NCBI GenBank assembly: GCA_023437485.1
Contig: JAEZGB010000132.1
Span: forward strand, 1 to 32,451
Origin: Bacteroidota bacterium
GTDB taxonomy: Bacteria; Bacteroidota; Bacteroidia; Flavobacteriales; Flavobacteriaceae
DNA: 32,451 nucleotides
Reading direction: 5' to 3'
Position numbers and translations under genes: made by a program. This document shows positions 8,801-15,625 of this stretch, one piece after another; position 1 is the stretch's first letter, and every line of letters starts with the position of its first letter. Under the pieces are notes generated by a model. That model was not told the DNA's origin and did not search any database. It was given only the letters and a program-made list of their open reading frames with translations.

Positions 8801-9211
8801 GAAGGCGATGCGCGGGCGATCATGGAAATTTACAAGGAGCAGCGTCAACTGCGCGATGCATTGGAGAAAGAGCTTCAAAAACAGGGGCTCGGCGGTAATG
8901 GGCAGAATGTGCTTAATCAAATGAAACAGCTTGAAAAACAGCTGCTAAACAAAGGATTTAACAATGAAACCCTTCAGCGTGTGCTAAATCTCAAATATGA
9001 ACTTCTTAAACTGGAGAAAGCCGTTCAGCAACAAGGTGAAGAAAAGCGCCGTCAGGCCGAAACCAATAAGAAGGAATTCAGCAATACTTCCAGGGCACTA
9101 CCGCCCGCTTTGCAGGAATATCTTAATAGTATTGAGATATTAAACAGACATGCCTTACCTTTGCGCTCCAATTTTAACCGCAAGGTTCAGGAATACTTCA
9201 AGAATGATTGA
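5894..9211 (+). CDS. DUF4175-family large membrane protein
   Basis: A 1105-residue protein starting at GTG. Hydrophobic segments at about 25-45, 55-78 and 152-168 suggest a membrane-anchored N-terminus. A beta-rich region follows to about residue 480. Next comes a very long charged coiled-coil region (about 490-720) built from Lys, Glu, Gln and Asp. A further helical part contains SMSQSMAGGEMEQMEEDVKM. A low-complexity Gly/Pro/Lys segment (about 895-975) has repeated KPGEG/KPGQ units. The C-terminus is helical again. The architecture matches the DUF4175 family known from Bacteroidetes; its biochemical function is not established and I do not assign one. Its last 8 bases overlap the start of ybeY, which implies translational coupling. 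It heads a cluster with ybeY and mnmG. Confidence 0.85.
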   Translation: MENSGIIYLKLEAFIRKYYANELLRGAIFFTGLGLLYLLFTLFIEYFLWLKPAARTVLFWSFVAFEAFLLVRYILFPLSRLFKLQKGIDYDQASAIIGSHFSEVSDKLTNFLQLSSDRNKSELLLASIEQKAGALQPVPFTRAVNFSRNKKYIPLAAIPVLLFAFFYISGNSDLISQSFNRVVNYKKQFVPPAPFAFVAQNKRLVTEQGKDFTLKIHTVGKVVPESAMIFLGDESYFMESTAPGEFTYTFAGPVRDIPFHVEAAGVHSQDYLLEVVEVPTIADFTMQLAYPAYLNRRSETIAGTGNAVIPEGTRVTWKMNTLATGQVHFTDGASKTAFARDENRFSLTRSISQNTDYTIITSNSRVPEYEKLNYRLSVTKDQFPSINVGAAPDSLRVGKDYVLGQVSDDYGLTKLQIVYYPKGYPSEAKAATLPVKRDVYDQFVFAFPSTLPITEGVAYEYYFEVFDNDAPHGFKKSRSIVFSGRVSTQDERQDEMLREQNENINSMSKSLREQEKQFSELDKLQKLGKEKESLEYKDQQKVNEFIKRQQQQDEMMKEFARKMEKNLDEFKTDKSDEMKKELQERLEKSEKDLEKNKKLLDELKDLNDKIKSEELFEKIEKFKQNAKNQAKSLEQLVELTKKFYVEKKAEQLANRLEKLGDQQEKLADSKENNVAAQEEINKEFDKIQEELKDLQKENKELKSPLEIPSDEQKQQNIDEDQKKATDELKKDNKDKAKPKQKSAGKQMKEMGASMSQSMAGGEMEQMEEDVKMLRQILDNLLAYSFSQEDLMVQFRGLKRGSPSFNKNLKLQQDLKQQFRHVDDSLFAMSLRNPKIAEEVTREVGNVHYNVDKALAVLAEGQVSRGVSHQQYSVSSANKLADMLSDILNGMQMSLAGAGEGKPKPGKGSGGMQLPDIIKKQEGLGEKMKDGMKKPGEGKKPGEGQKPGQEGPKGQKGKGDSQGGDEGEDGEGDARAIMEIYKEQRQLRDALEKELQKQGLGGNGQNVLNQMKQLEKQLLNKGFNNETLQRVLNLKYELLKLEKAVQQQGEEKRRQAETNKKEFSNTSRALPPALQEYLNSIEILNRHALPLRSNFNRKVQEYFKND

Positions 9212-9623
9212 GTTCAACTATGAAACTGGCTTTCTCCTTGAAAATGAGGAAGTTTACCGGCAATGGTGCCAAAGAATTATAAGTAGCGAAGGCAAACATA
9301 CAGGTGAGATAAGCTATGTGTTTTGCGATGACGAGTACCTGCACAAAATCAACCTTGAATATCTTGAACACGATGATTTGACTGATATTATCAGCTTTGA
9401 TTATTCAATGGGCAATGAAATCAGCGGGGATATTTTTATCTCGGTTGAACGTGTTCGGGAGAACGCCGCCGATTTTAATGTCGATTTTTTAAGTGAATTG
9501 CATCGGGTAATGGCGCACGGCCTTTTGCACTACTGTGGTTACAAAGACAAATCTGATGAGGAGGCCAGGATCATGCGGGCGAAAGAAGAGGAAAAGATGG
9601 AAATGTTTCACGTGGAACAATAA
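9204..9623 (+). CDS. ybeY: Endoribonuclease / rRNA maturation factor YbeY
   Basis: A metal-dependent protein needed for 16S rRNA 3'-end maturation and ribosome quality control. The 139-residue product has the family core DDEYLHKINLEYLEHDDLTDIISFDY and the metal-binding segment HGLLHYCGYKDK, with His105 and His109. In E. coli YbeY the motif is H-x3-H-x5-H; here the third position is Asp115, an exchange I recall from other Bacteroidetes YbeY proteins. The ATG at 9204 is chosen because it starts a normal-length protein and overlaps the DUF4175 stop by 8 bases; the frame is open further upstream within DUF4175. The last codons (FHVEQ) are encoded by a parS-like palindrome. The mnmG start is 2 bases after the stop. 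Confidence 0.93.
   Translation: MIEFNYETGFLLENEEVYRQWCQRIISSEGKHTGEISYVFCDDEYLHKINLEYLEHDDLTDIISFDYSMGNEISGDIFISVERVRENAADFNVDFLSELHRVMAHGLLHYCGYKDKSDEEARIMRAKEEEKMEMFHVEQ
9604..9619. other. parS: parS-like centromere site inside the 3' end of ybeY
   Basis: TGTTTCACGTGGAACA is a 16-base near-perfect palindrome with a CACGTG core. It differs from the classic chromosomal ParB site TGTTTCACGTGAAACA at one position. It sits in the final ybeY codons. A second copy of the 14-base core lies 1.9 kb downstream, on the other side of mnmG. The assignment rests on sequence match; no parA or parB gene is in the window. Confidence 0.7.
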
Positions 9624-9625
9624 CG

Positions 9626-11497
9626 ATGTTTGAAAAAGAATACGATGTCATTGTAGTTGGCGCCGGTCATGCGGGTTCTGAAGCCGCCGCCGCCGCTGCC
9701 AATATGGGCGCCAAGACGCTCCTGGTTACAATGAGCCTGCAAAATATAGCGCAAATGTCCTGCAACCCGGCGATGGGTGGAATTGCAAAAGGCCAGATTG
9801 TTCGTGAAATCGACGCCTTGGGAGGTTATTCGGGAATTGTTTCAGACAAGACCGCGATCCAGTTTAAGATGCTCAACAAATCAAAAGGCCCGGCGATGTG
9901 GTCGCCCCGCGTGCAGAGTGACAGGATGCGCTTTGCCGAGTGCTGGAGGCTGATGCTTGAAAACACGCCCAATCTGGATTTTTATCAGGAAATGGTGCGC
10001 GGGCTGATTATCAAAAACGAACAAATTGTGGGTGTCCGAACCTCTTTGGGGGTTGAAATCAAAGGTAAGACCGTGGTTTTGACAAACGGAACCTTTTTGA
10101 ACGGGCTAATCCACATTGGTGAAAAGCAATTTGGAGGGGGCCGGGCGGGCGAAAGTGCGGCTTACGGAATTACTGAAGATCTGGTCGATGCCGGGTTTAC
10201 TGCCGGCCGAATGAAAACCGGAACGCCGCCGCGCGTGGACGGCCGTTCGCTGGATTATTCCAGGATGAACGAGGAAAAAGGCGATGCCCAGCCTGCGAAA
10301 TTTTCTTATTCTGACGAAACCCAGCCACTCCAGCACCAAAAGTCTTGTTTTATGACTTATACTTCGCCACTGGTCCACGACCTGTTGCGCGAAGGATTTG
10401 ACCGGTCGCCAATGTTCAATGGCCGCATCCAAAGCCTTGGGCCCCGGTATTGCCCGTCAATCGAAGACAAGATCAACCGATTTGCCGACAAAGACCGTCA
10501 CCAGCTTTTTGTAGAACCCGAAGGATGGGATACCGTAGAAATGTACGTCAATGGGTTTTCGACTTCGCTCCCGGAAGATGTACAGTTCAAAGCACTGCGC
10601 TCGGTGGCCGGTTTTGAGAACGTGAAGTTTTTCAGGCCGGGTTACGCAATTGAATATGATTACTTCCCTCCTACCCAGCTCACCCACACGCTCGAGACCA
10701 AATTGGTTAAAGGGCTGTATTTTGCCGGGCAGATTAATGGAACCACGGGCTATGAAGAGGCCGCTTCGCAGGGATTGATGGCCGGAATCAACGCAGCATT
10801 GCAGGTTCGGGGCCAGGATCCGCTTATTTTAAAACGTGACGAAGCGTATATCGGCGTCTTGATTGATGATTTGATTACCAAGGGAACCGAGGAACCTTAC
10901 CGCATGTTTACTTCACGTGCCGAATACCGCACATTGTTGCGTCAGGACAACGCGGATTTCCGTTTGACGCCCAAGTCATTCGAAATTGGACTTGCGTCTG
11001 AAAAGCGGATGCGCCGGATGGAACACAAATTGCGGGAATCGGAAAAGATGGTAGCATTTTTCAGGGATACCAGTGTTACTGTGGCCGAAGCTAACCCGAT
11101 TCTTGAACATAAGGAATCGGCACCGATTGTACAGCCCGACAAAATGTTCAAAGTGTTCTCAAGGCCGCAAATCGCGCTGGACGACATCCTTAAATTCGAA
11201 AAAGTCCGTGATTACATTAATTCGAATGAACTTGATCAGGAGATTATTGAACAGGCCGAAATTCAGGTAAAGTATTCAGGTTATATTGAGAAGGAGCGTG
11301 CCAATGCTGAAAAGCTAACCCGGCTTGAGGACATCAGGATTCCCGACAATTTTGATTATGACCAAATCAAATCACTCTCCTATGAGGCTAAGGAAAAATT
11401 CAAACGCATCCGCCCTGTTTCGCTTTCACAGGCATCTCGCATCAGTGGGGTGTCGCCAAGCGACATTTCGGTTTTGCTAATTTATATGGGCCGATAG
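9626..11497 (+). CDS. mnmG: tRNA uridine-5-carboxymethylaminomethyl(34) synthesis enzyme MnmG
   Basis: The FAD-dependent partner of MnmE, which installs the carboxymethylaminomethyl group on U34 of tRNAs reading two-family-box codons. The protein is 623 residues, normal length. The FAD-binding GxGxxG is at 12-17 (VVGAGHAGSEAA). Other signatures are CNPAMGGIAKGQIVREIDALGG, the TGTPPRVDGR segment, GQINGTTGYEEAASQG, and the C-terminal helical domain ending in RISGVSPSDISVLLIYMGR that docks MnmE and tRNA. It is the third gene of the DUF4175-ybeY-mnmG cluster and is flanked on both sides by parS-like palindromes. In many bacteria mnmG (gidA) lies near the replication origin. mnmE is not in this window. 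Confidence 0.98.
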   Translation: MFEKEYDVIVVGAGHAGSEAAAAAANMGAKTLLVTMSLQNIAQMSCNPAMGGIAKGQIVREIDALGGYSGIVSDKTAIQFKMLNKSKGPAMWSPRVQSDRMRFAECWRLMLENTPNLDFYQEMVRGLIIKNEQIVGVRTSLGVEIKGKTVVLTNGTFLNGLIHIGEKQFGGGRAGESAAYGITEDLVDAGFTAGRMKTGTPPRVDGRSLDYSRMNEEKGDAQPAKFSYSDETQPLQHQKSCFMTYTSPLVHDLLREGFDRSPMFNGRIQSLGPRYCPSIEDKINRFADKDRHQLFVEPEGWDTVEMYVNGFSTSLPEDVQFKALRSVAGFENVKFFRPGYAIEYDYFPPTQLTHTLETKLVKGLYFAGQINGTTGYEEAASQGLMAGINAALQVRGQDPLILKRDEAYIGVLIDDLITKGTEEPYRMFTSRAEYRTLLRQDNADFRLTPKSFEIGLASEKRMRRMEHKLRESEKMVAFFRDTSVTVAEANPILEHKESAPIVQPDKMFKVFSRPQIALDDILKFEKVRDYINSNELDQEIIEQAEIQVKYSGYIEKERANAEKLTRLEDIRIPDNFDYDQIKSLSYEAKEKFKRIRPVSLSQASRISGVSPSDISVLLIYMGR

Positions 11498-11511
11498 TTT
11501 CACGTGGAACC
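11496..11511. other. parS: Second parS-like site, between mnmG and the methyltransferase gene
   Basis: AGTTTCACGTGGAACC contains the same 14-base core, GTTTCACGTGGAAC, as the site at 9604-9619; only the outermost bases differ. It overlaps the last two bases of the mnmG stop codon and otherwise lies in the intergenic gap. Two identical 14-base cores 1.9 kb apart are very unlikely by chance. Confidence 0.65.
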
Positions 11512-11552
11512 CTGTCGCTCACATCTTCAATTATAAGGCTTTAGACAAAAAA

Positions 11553-12392
11553 TTGGAACTAAAAACCAAAACATTCACAGTGCGGGACTACTCGGTTTCG
11601 GGTGAGGATTTCACTCTGGAAGCGCTTGAAGACGGCAGCCTCTTGCGGACGATTACCTCTCCGTTGGCAGACATGTCAAAATATTATGAGAGCCAGGATT
11701 ATATCTCACACACTGACGGTGCCCGAAATCTTTTTGAAAAAGTGTATCAGTGGGTTAAGGCGATTTCGCTCCGGAACAAGGTCAAAATGATTGGAAAACA
11801 CGTCGGAATGCCGGGTAATATCCTTGATATTGGCTGCGGAACCGGTGATTTTTTGGTGCACGCCAAATCAGAAGGTTGGAAAATTCAGGGTGTGGAGCCC
11901 AATCCTACCGCTGCGGGATTCGCTGCCCGAAAGGGAGTCCTGGTACAAAATAATACGGCTGGATTGCCGCAAAACACGTTTAACGTGATCACCATGTGGC
12001 ATGTGCTGGAACATGTGCCTGACCCGGAGGCTCAGTTTGTTGAATTGCTGCGACTTTTAAAGCCCGAAGGCCTTCTGGTTATTGCCGTTCCAAATTTTAA
12101 GTCCCTTGACGCGCAACATTACGGCCCCTTTTGGGCGGCATTTGATGTGCCAAGACATCTATGGCATTTCTCACAAAAGGCGATCTCAAATTTGGCCAGT
12201 CGGCACCAAATGAAGGTTGTCCAGACCCTTCCGATGTGGTTTGACGCTTTTTATGTGAGCCTGCTGTCCGAAAAGTACCGGCATGGCAAGATTCGGCCCG
12301 TTCAAGGTTTGTGGCAGGGGCTTCGCTCGAATTTATCTGCGCTTCGTACAGGTGAATGCTCCTCGCAGATTTATCTGCTAAAACGCAATTAA
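11553..12392 (+). CDS. Class I SAM-dependent methyltransferase
   Basis: A 279-residue cytosolic protein with a Methyltransf_11/12-type Rossmann core. SAM-binding motif I is NILDIGCGTGDFL at about 89-101, and the acidic residue of motif II lies in IQGVEPNP. The later motif NVITMWHVLEHVPDPEAQFVELLRLLKPEGLL is typical of such enzymes. The N-terminal part (ADMSKYYESQDYISHTDGAR) matches a Flavobacteriaceae subgroup often found after mnmG; the substrate is unknown. The start is uncertain. There is no ATG near the family N-terminus, TTG at 11553 is the best candidate, and the frame is open further upstream to the end of mnmG. The 55-base gap after mnmG suggests co-transcription. Confidence 0.88.
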   Translation: MELKTKTFTVRDYSVSGEDFTLEALEDGSLLRTITSPLADMSKYYESQDYISHTDGARNLFEKVYQWVKAISLRNKVKMIGKHVGMPGNILDIGCGTGDFLVHAKSEGWKIQGVEPNPTAAGFAARKGVLVQNNTAGLPQNTFNVITMWHVLEHVPDPEAQFVELLRLLKPEGLLVIAVPNFKSLDAQHYGPFWAAFDVPRHLWHFSQKAISNLASRHQMKVVQTLPMWFDAFYVSLLSEKYRHGKIRPVQGLWQGLRSNLSALRTGECSSQIYLLKRN

Positions 12393-12416
12393 TCATCAGT
12401 GTTTACTCAAAAAAAC

Positions 12417-12424
12417 TATTTTTG
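12417..12424 (+). promoter_or_regulatory. Candidate -7 element of the OmpH-like gene
   Basis: TATTTTTG matches TAnnTTTG exactly and ends 18 bases before the ATG at 12443. No clear TTG is seen at the -33 position. The lipoprotein gene could thus be transcribed on its own as well as from the upstream cluster. Confidence 0.45.
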
Positions 12425-12442
12425 CACAACTAAATTCTAATC

Positions 12443-13003
12443 ATGAAAAAATTGTTTATCGTGGCTCTGGCCATTGCGGCAGTTTCCTGCAACCAAACCA
12501 CCGAATCATCAGAAGTAAAGACCGCTTATGTTGACACGTCAAAACTTCTTGACGAATATGTCGAAGCGAAAGACATAGAGGCCAAATACAAGGCGAAATC
12601 TGAAGAAATGGGCAAGGAGCTGGATGCGGCAGTCGAAAAATTTAAAGCGGACGCGATGAGTTTCCGCCAGGACGCACAATCCAAAGGGCAGGCATGGGCG
12701 CAACAAAAGGGAATGGAACTCCGTCAGCGCGAAGAGCAACTGGGCATGGCGCAACAGGCCATGTTGCAGCAACTTCAAAAAGAAAGCGGTACTGAAATGG
12801 ACACTCTTGTTACCGGAATCAAAAAGTTCATTAAAGAGTACGGGAAAGAAAAGGGGTATGCCTATATCTACGGAACCGGTGAGGCGGCAACCATTTTGTA
12901 TGCCGAGGACAAGTATGATATTACTGACGAGTTGATCAAACTTTTGAACGATAAGTACAAGTCGGAACCCAAGAAAGAAGAGGCGCCGGCAGCCAAAAAG
13001 TAA
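12443..13003 (+). CDS. OmpH/Skp-like periplasmic lipoprotein
   Basis: A 186-residue envelope protein. The N-terminus MKKLFIVALAIAAVSC is a lipoprotein signal peptide with a lipobox-like AVSC and Cys16 as the lipidated residue. The mature part starts TAYVDTSKLLDEYVEAK, the beta-strand and helix opening of the OmpH/Skp fold. A long coiled-coil arm (about 40-120) rich in Lys, Glu, Gln and Ala follows, then YAYIYGTGEAATILYAEDKYDIT, the C-terminal Skp body. It ends in a Lys/Glu/Ala tail. Skp binds unfolded outer-membrane proteins; a chaperone role here is by analogy. Skp of proteobacteria is soluble, so lipidation is a difference. A strong terminator follows 18 bases after the stop. Confidence 0.88.
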   Translation: MKKLFIVALAIAAVSCNQTTESSEVKTAYVDTSKLLDEYVEAKDIEAKYKAKSEEMGKELDAAVEKFKADAMSFRQDAQSKGQAWAQQKGMELRQREEQLGMAQQAMLQQLQKESGTEMDTLVTGIKKFIKEYGKEKGYAYIYGTGEAATILYAEDKYDITDELIKLLNDKYKSEPKKEEAPAAKK

Positions 13004-13021
13004 GCATTGTTTTTAAGAAAG

Positions 13022-13047
13022 CCTCCGGAAAAACCGGAGGTTTTTTT
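13022..13047 (+). terminator. Intrinsic terminator after the OmpH-like gene
   Basis: A 7-bp perfect stem CCTCCGG/CCGGAGG with a five-A loop is followed by seven T residues. It closes the DUF4175-to-OmpH cluster and separates it from the helicase gene. Confidence 0.9.
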
Positions 13048-13084
13048 ATGCCCTTTTTTGTATTTTGCCATAAAGATATACGCC

Positions 13085-15277
13085 ATGCTGGAATTATCGG
13101 AAGCCGCTGAAAATGTTCTACAGTTCATCAGCCGTACCTCAAGCCCCATTTTCCTGACGGGAAAGGCCGGAACGGGAAAAACCACCCTTCTGCGCGAAAT
13201 TATTCGGACCACCTACAAAAATGCCGTCGTGGTTGCCCCTACCGGTATCGCGGCGCTCAATGCCGGTGGGGTGACCATCCATTCCATGTTTGGGCTGCCC
13301 CTCGCCTCTTTTGTTCCCGACTCCGGTTTTTTGCCACAGTTGCCCAACTGCAATTTTGAAAATACCCAAACCCTGAAGCGTCATTTCAGGTTGAGCCAGC
13401 AAAAGCGAGCGGTTGTGCGTGCAATGGAACTGCTCATCATAGACGAAGTAAGCATGCTCCGCCCCGACCTTCTGGATGCGTTGGAACTGATGCTTCGCCA
13501 TGTAAGGCGCACCCGGCAGCCATTTGGCGGTGTACAGGTTTTGTTCATCGGCGACCTTTTTCAGTTACCTCCGGTAATCAAAAATGAGGAATGGTCGCAT
13601 CTGTCAAGATACTATTCGGGAAAATATTTCTTTAATGCGCAGGTGCTGGAAGCCAATCCGCCCGTGTATATCGAACTGTCAAAAATCTTCCGGCAGGATG
13701 ATCAGGATTTTATTGATATCCTAAACGAACTACGGCACAATACACTGAGTAACAGCTCTCTATCGATACTAAATTCACATGTGCGGCCGGGCTATGACCC
13801 TTCGCGGCATGACGGGCGCATTATCCTCACAACCCACAACAACAAAGCTGACGCCATCAATGAGCGTTCACTTGACGCGCTTCCGGGCCCGATGCATGTC
13901 TTTCGGGCCGAAGTGCATGGTGATTTTCCTGAACGGATGTTTCCCATCGAACAGGATTTGAGGCTGCGCGAAGGAAGCCGTGTCATGTTCATAAAAAATG
14001 ACCTGGCGAATGAAAAGCGATTTTTCAATGGGAAAACCGGAACCGTCGAATATGTTGATACCGAGGATATCACCGTTCGCTTTGACGATGGGACCACCAT
14101 TGATGTTCCGCGCTATGAATGGCAAAATATCCGCTATAACCTCAATGAAACGCGGGAAATTACCGAAGAGGTCCTTGGTACCTTTGTCCAATATCCGCTG
14201 CGGCTGGCTTGGGCCATAACTGTTCACAAAAGCCAGGGACTGACCTTTGACAAAGCGGCGCTTGATGTTTCACAGGTTTTTATGCCAGGCCAGGCGTATG
14301 TTGCCCTGTCTCGGCTGCGTTCATTGGGCGGTCTGATCCTGATGGCCCCGATGAGGCTGCACGGGATCGGGAATGACGAATCAGTGGCCGCGTTTTCTGA
14401 GCGTTCTTCCCAACCTGTCCACGACCGGTTGAACTTGGAGTCGGCCCGGTTTTTTGAACAACAGGTTTCGGCAGGGTTTGATTTTGACGAGGTGATCCAA
14501 ACCTGGGAAGAAGCTTTGGCCAAGCCATCAAAGGCTGAAACCAAGAAGATCCTAAAATCACACAGTGACGTGCTTTATCAACTCGCAGCAACCGGGCGCA
14601 ATTTCCAATCGCGGGTAAGAGGCCATTTTAACCCTGTCGATACCCGTGCCATTGTTGAGCGCACCAAGGCGGCAACCGAATATTTTGTTCCACGATTAAC
14701 CGAGTTGCTGGCCATTGTCAGGCACGAGCGGGATGCGCTGCGACAAATGCCCAAAACAAAGCAGATTGCAGCGAACCTGGATGCACTTGATGAGGCGCTC
14801 AATACTCTGATGCTTTCAATGCTTCGATCGGAAAGGGTGTCGCAGGTTTTTGCAGATGGCGAAATCCCATCCAAGCAAAATTTGGGCGCGGCGGCCATTG
14901 CCGCGATTTACAGCGAACGCGTGGGCGAAATCAGGCCAAAACGGGCAGCCAAGGAGCCCAAGCACAAGAAAAACACTTATTTACAAACTTTGGAACTTTG
15001 GCAGGACGGCCAGTCTATCCCTGAAATCGCGGCGCTGCGGAAATTGTCCGAAAAAACGGTGTACGGGCATATGGCGCAATTGGTCCAGATCAAGGCGGTA
15101 AACCCTGCTGAATTGATCCCGGCGCATAAACTTGAAAAATTGCGCGAAATGTTTTCGGCCGATCAGGATTACACCCTTACACAGATGAAGAACGCTGCCG
15201 GCGAATCATTCTCCTATGAAGACCTGAAAATCTTCCGGGCTAGCTTAACCAATGCACTGCAAGAACAGCCGGAATAA
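13085..15277 (+). CDS. Pif1/RecD-like helicase with C-terminal HTH domain
   Basis: A 730-residue superfamily 1 DNA helicase. Walker A GKAGTGKTT is at 26-34, motif Ia is APTGIAALNAGGVTIHSMFGLP, Walker B is LLIIDEVSML (Asp120, Glu121), motif III is GDLFQLPPV, and the C-terminal helicase motif is AITVHKSQGLTFD followed by YVALSRLRSLGGL. Near the C-terminus (about 630-690) lies TLELWQDGQSIPEIAALRKLSEKTVYGHM, a helix-turn-helix resembling HTH_40, as in other flavobacterial Pif1-like helicases. The frame extends 78 bases upstream through the preceding terminator, so the ATG at 13085 is used. A near-match -7 sequence (TATTTTG, about 13060) precedes it. The likely role is DNA unwinding in replication or repair. 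The 3' end overlaps the convergent DoxX gene by 38 bases. Confidence 0.93.
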   Translation: MLELSEAAENVLQFISRTSSPIFLTGKAGTGKTTLLREIIRTTYKNAVVVAPTGIAALNAGGVTIHSMFGLPLASFVPDSGFLPQLPNCNFENTQTLKRHFRLSQQKRAVVRAMELLIIDEVSMLRPDLLDALELMLRHVRRTRQPFGGVQVLFIGDLFQLPPVIKNEEWSHLSRYYSGKYFFNAQVLEANPPVYIELSKIFRQDDQDFIDILNELRHNTLSNSSLSILNSHVRPGYDPSRHDGRIILTTHNNKADAINERSLDALPGPMHVFRAEVHGDFPERMFPIEQDLRLREGSRVMFIKNDLANEKRFFNGKTGTVEYVDTEDITVRFDDGTTIDVPRYEWQNIRYNLNETREITEEVLGTFVQYPLRLAWAITVHKSQGLTFDKAALDVSQVFMPGQAYVALSRLRSLGGLILMAPMRLHGIGNDESVAAFSERSSQPVHDRLNLESARFFEQQVSAGFDFDEVIQTWEEALAKPSKAETKKILKSHSDVLYQLAATGRNFQSRVRGHFNPVDTRAIVERTKAATEYFVPRLTELLAIVRHERDALRQMPKTKQIAANLDALDEALNTLMLSMLRSERVSQVFADGEIPSKQNLGAAAIAAIYSERVGEIRPKRAAKEPKHKKNTYLQTLELWQDGQSIPEIAALRKLSEKTVYGHMAQLVQIKAVNPAELIPAHKLEKLREMFSADQDYTLTQMKNAAGESFSYEDLKIFRASLTNALQEQPE

Positions 15278-15620
15278 AGTAAATCGCAATGGTTTTGGCA
15301 CCCTCGTAATCCTTGGCGATACGCTGGCCAAAAAGCAGGAATATCAATGCAATGCATGAAAAGATAGCCCCATAGTATCCGGTGACGCGCCCGTCATAAA
15401 GCCAGATTTCAAGAACCCCCGCGAAACACAGCACCCCGGCAATCAATTCAAGGGTCAAAATCACCAAAAGCGCCTGCGGAACCACCGAGGCCAGGAAGGT
15501 CTTTGCAAAATGTTCACGCAGCCAATCAACATTGGCGCGCCAGTCCATGATTTTGTCATATCCTGATTGTACGAAAGTGACTCCCAGAAATATCAGGATC
15601 AAAAGCGATGCGATGTTCAT
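15240..15620 (-). CDS. DoxX-family membrane protein
   Basis: A 126-residue integral membrane protein with four hydrophobic segments (about 3-18, 41-60, 66-94 and 105-124). The N-terminal pattern LILIFLGVTFVQSGYDKIMDW is characteristic of DoxX-like proteins, where a helix is followed by a conserved G-x-DK/EK element. The mid-segment LELIAGVLCFAGV also fits. The molecular function is poorly defined; family members have been linked to respiration or redox stress. It lies 5 bases downstream of the holB-like gene and is probably co-transcribed with it. Its 3' end overlaps the convergent helicase gene by 38 bases. Confidence 0.82.
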   Translation of the reverse strand: MNIASLLILIFLGVTFVQSGYDKIMDWRANVDWLREHFAKTFLASVVPQALLVILTLELIAGVLCFAGVLEIWLYDGRVTGYYGAIFSCIALIFLLFGQRIAKDYEGAKTIAIYFIPAVLAVHWLS

Positions 15621-15625
15621 GGCAT

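Noticed and set aside
13007..13084. Upstream extension of the helicase frame
   Set aside because: It passes through the OmpH terminator hairpin; the family start MLELSE matches the ATG at 13085.
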